Part shown: one piece after another, positions 63,885 through 64,000 of the stretch | How the letters are laid out: every line of letters starts with the position of its first letter | How positions within the stretch are numbered: the stretch's first letter is position 1 | Notes under the pieces: generated by a model | Seen by the model: only the letters and a program-made list of their open reading frames with translations | What the model was told of the DNA's origin: nothing | The model's database searches: none | NCBI GenBank assembly: GCA_003991915.1 | Contig: RQTK01000510.1 | Location: 257,616 to 321,615 of the forward strand | Origin: Elysia chlorotica | Lineage: Eukaryota > Mollusca > Gastropoda > Plakobranchidae | Direction of reading: 5' to 3' | DNA length: 64,000 bases | Made by a program: the position numbers and the translations under genes

Positions 63885-64000
63885 TCTGCGCGGTGGTCCG
63901 GGGATAGAACATCGGCATCCGACGCAAAAAGTCCCGAGTTCGAATCCTGGTGGTTGCGTTCACTACTGGTTGGGTCGGTGTCAGTATAATGTGATCGGCT
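63885..64000 (+). mobile_element. tRNA-derived SINE head, cut by window end
   Basis: tRNA-like head with GGGGATAGAACATCGGCATC, B box AGTTCGAATCC near 63940, then GGTCGGTGTCAGTATAATGT and GATCGGCT at the last base. The body continues beyond the window. Confidence 0.75.

Overview
This is a eukaryotic, AT-rich, intron-dominated window. The many tRNA-derived SINE fragments, the Helitron and LINE debris, the very dense GA/CT, GATA/CTAT and CTGT microsatellites and the secreted extracellular-matrix gene fit a lophotrochozoan animal, most likely a gastropod mollusc. That assignment is inference; no species marker is present.

One gene can be reconstructed with confidence, on the minus strand, from about 57.9 kb down to 16.4 kb and probably 13.9 kb. 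It is a SMOC-type (secreted modular calcium-binding, BP-40/SPARC family) matricellular protein. Fifteen exons join with compatible phases into about 552 codons: signal peptide (57.9 kb), Kazal/follistatin-like domain (54.0 kb), thyroglobulin type-1 domain 1 (40-41 kb plus 39.2 kb), short basic linker (35.0 kb), a first SPARC-type extracellular calcium-binding (EC) domain with two EF-hands (34.1-33.1 kb), a Pro/Gly/Ser linker (27.3 kb), thyroglobulin domain 2 (25.9 and 21.6 kb), a second EC domain (17.9-16.4 kb) and a small tentative C-terminal exon (13.9 kb). Known SMOC proteins have Kazal-Tg-SMOC-specific region-Tg-EC. Here a whole extra EC domain lies between the two Tg domains, bounded by phase-1 introns.

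The locus shows repeated exon duplication. The exon for the first half of Tg1 is present twice about 1 kb apart, with only three differences, all synonymous, and both splice sites intact. The linker exon has a shorter in-frame copy at 29.9 kb with a different acceptor. The end of the first Tg2 exon has a decayed copy about 220 bp downstream.

Layout: 1-13.9 kb is gene-poor sequence 3' of the gene (microsatellites, a tandem duplication at 7.7-8.3 kb, SINE pieces, a sequence gap at 11.9 kb). 13.9-58 kb is the gene and its introns. The introns hold a decayed Helitron coding fragment (37 kb), two LINE 3'-end fragments (38.7 and 45.2 kb), a 49-bp G-rich minisatellite (30.1-30.7 kb), many microsatellites and a 774-bp gap (55.6-56.4 kb). 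58-64 kb is upstream flank with a (CTA)n tract about 0.45 kb from the start codon, long GATA arrays, a near-perfect 99-bp inverted repeat at 63.6 kb and a SINE cut by the window end. A few exon-like plus-strand segments at 18.9-20.7 kb may belong to a nested or antisense gene. Most other open frames are translations of simple repeats and are not reported.
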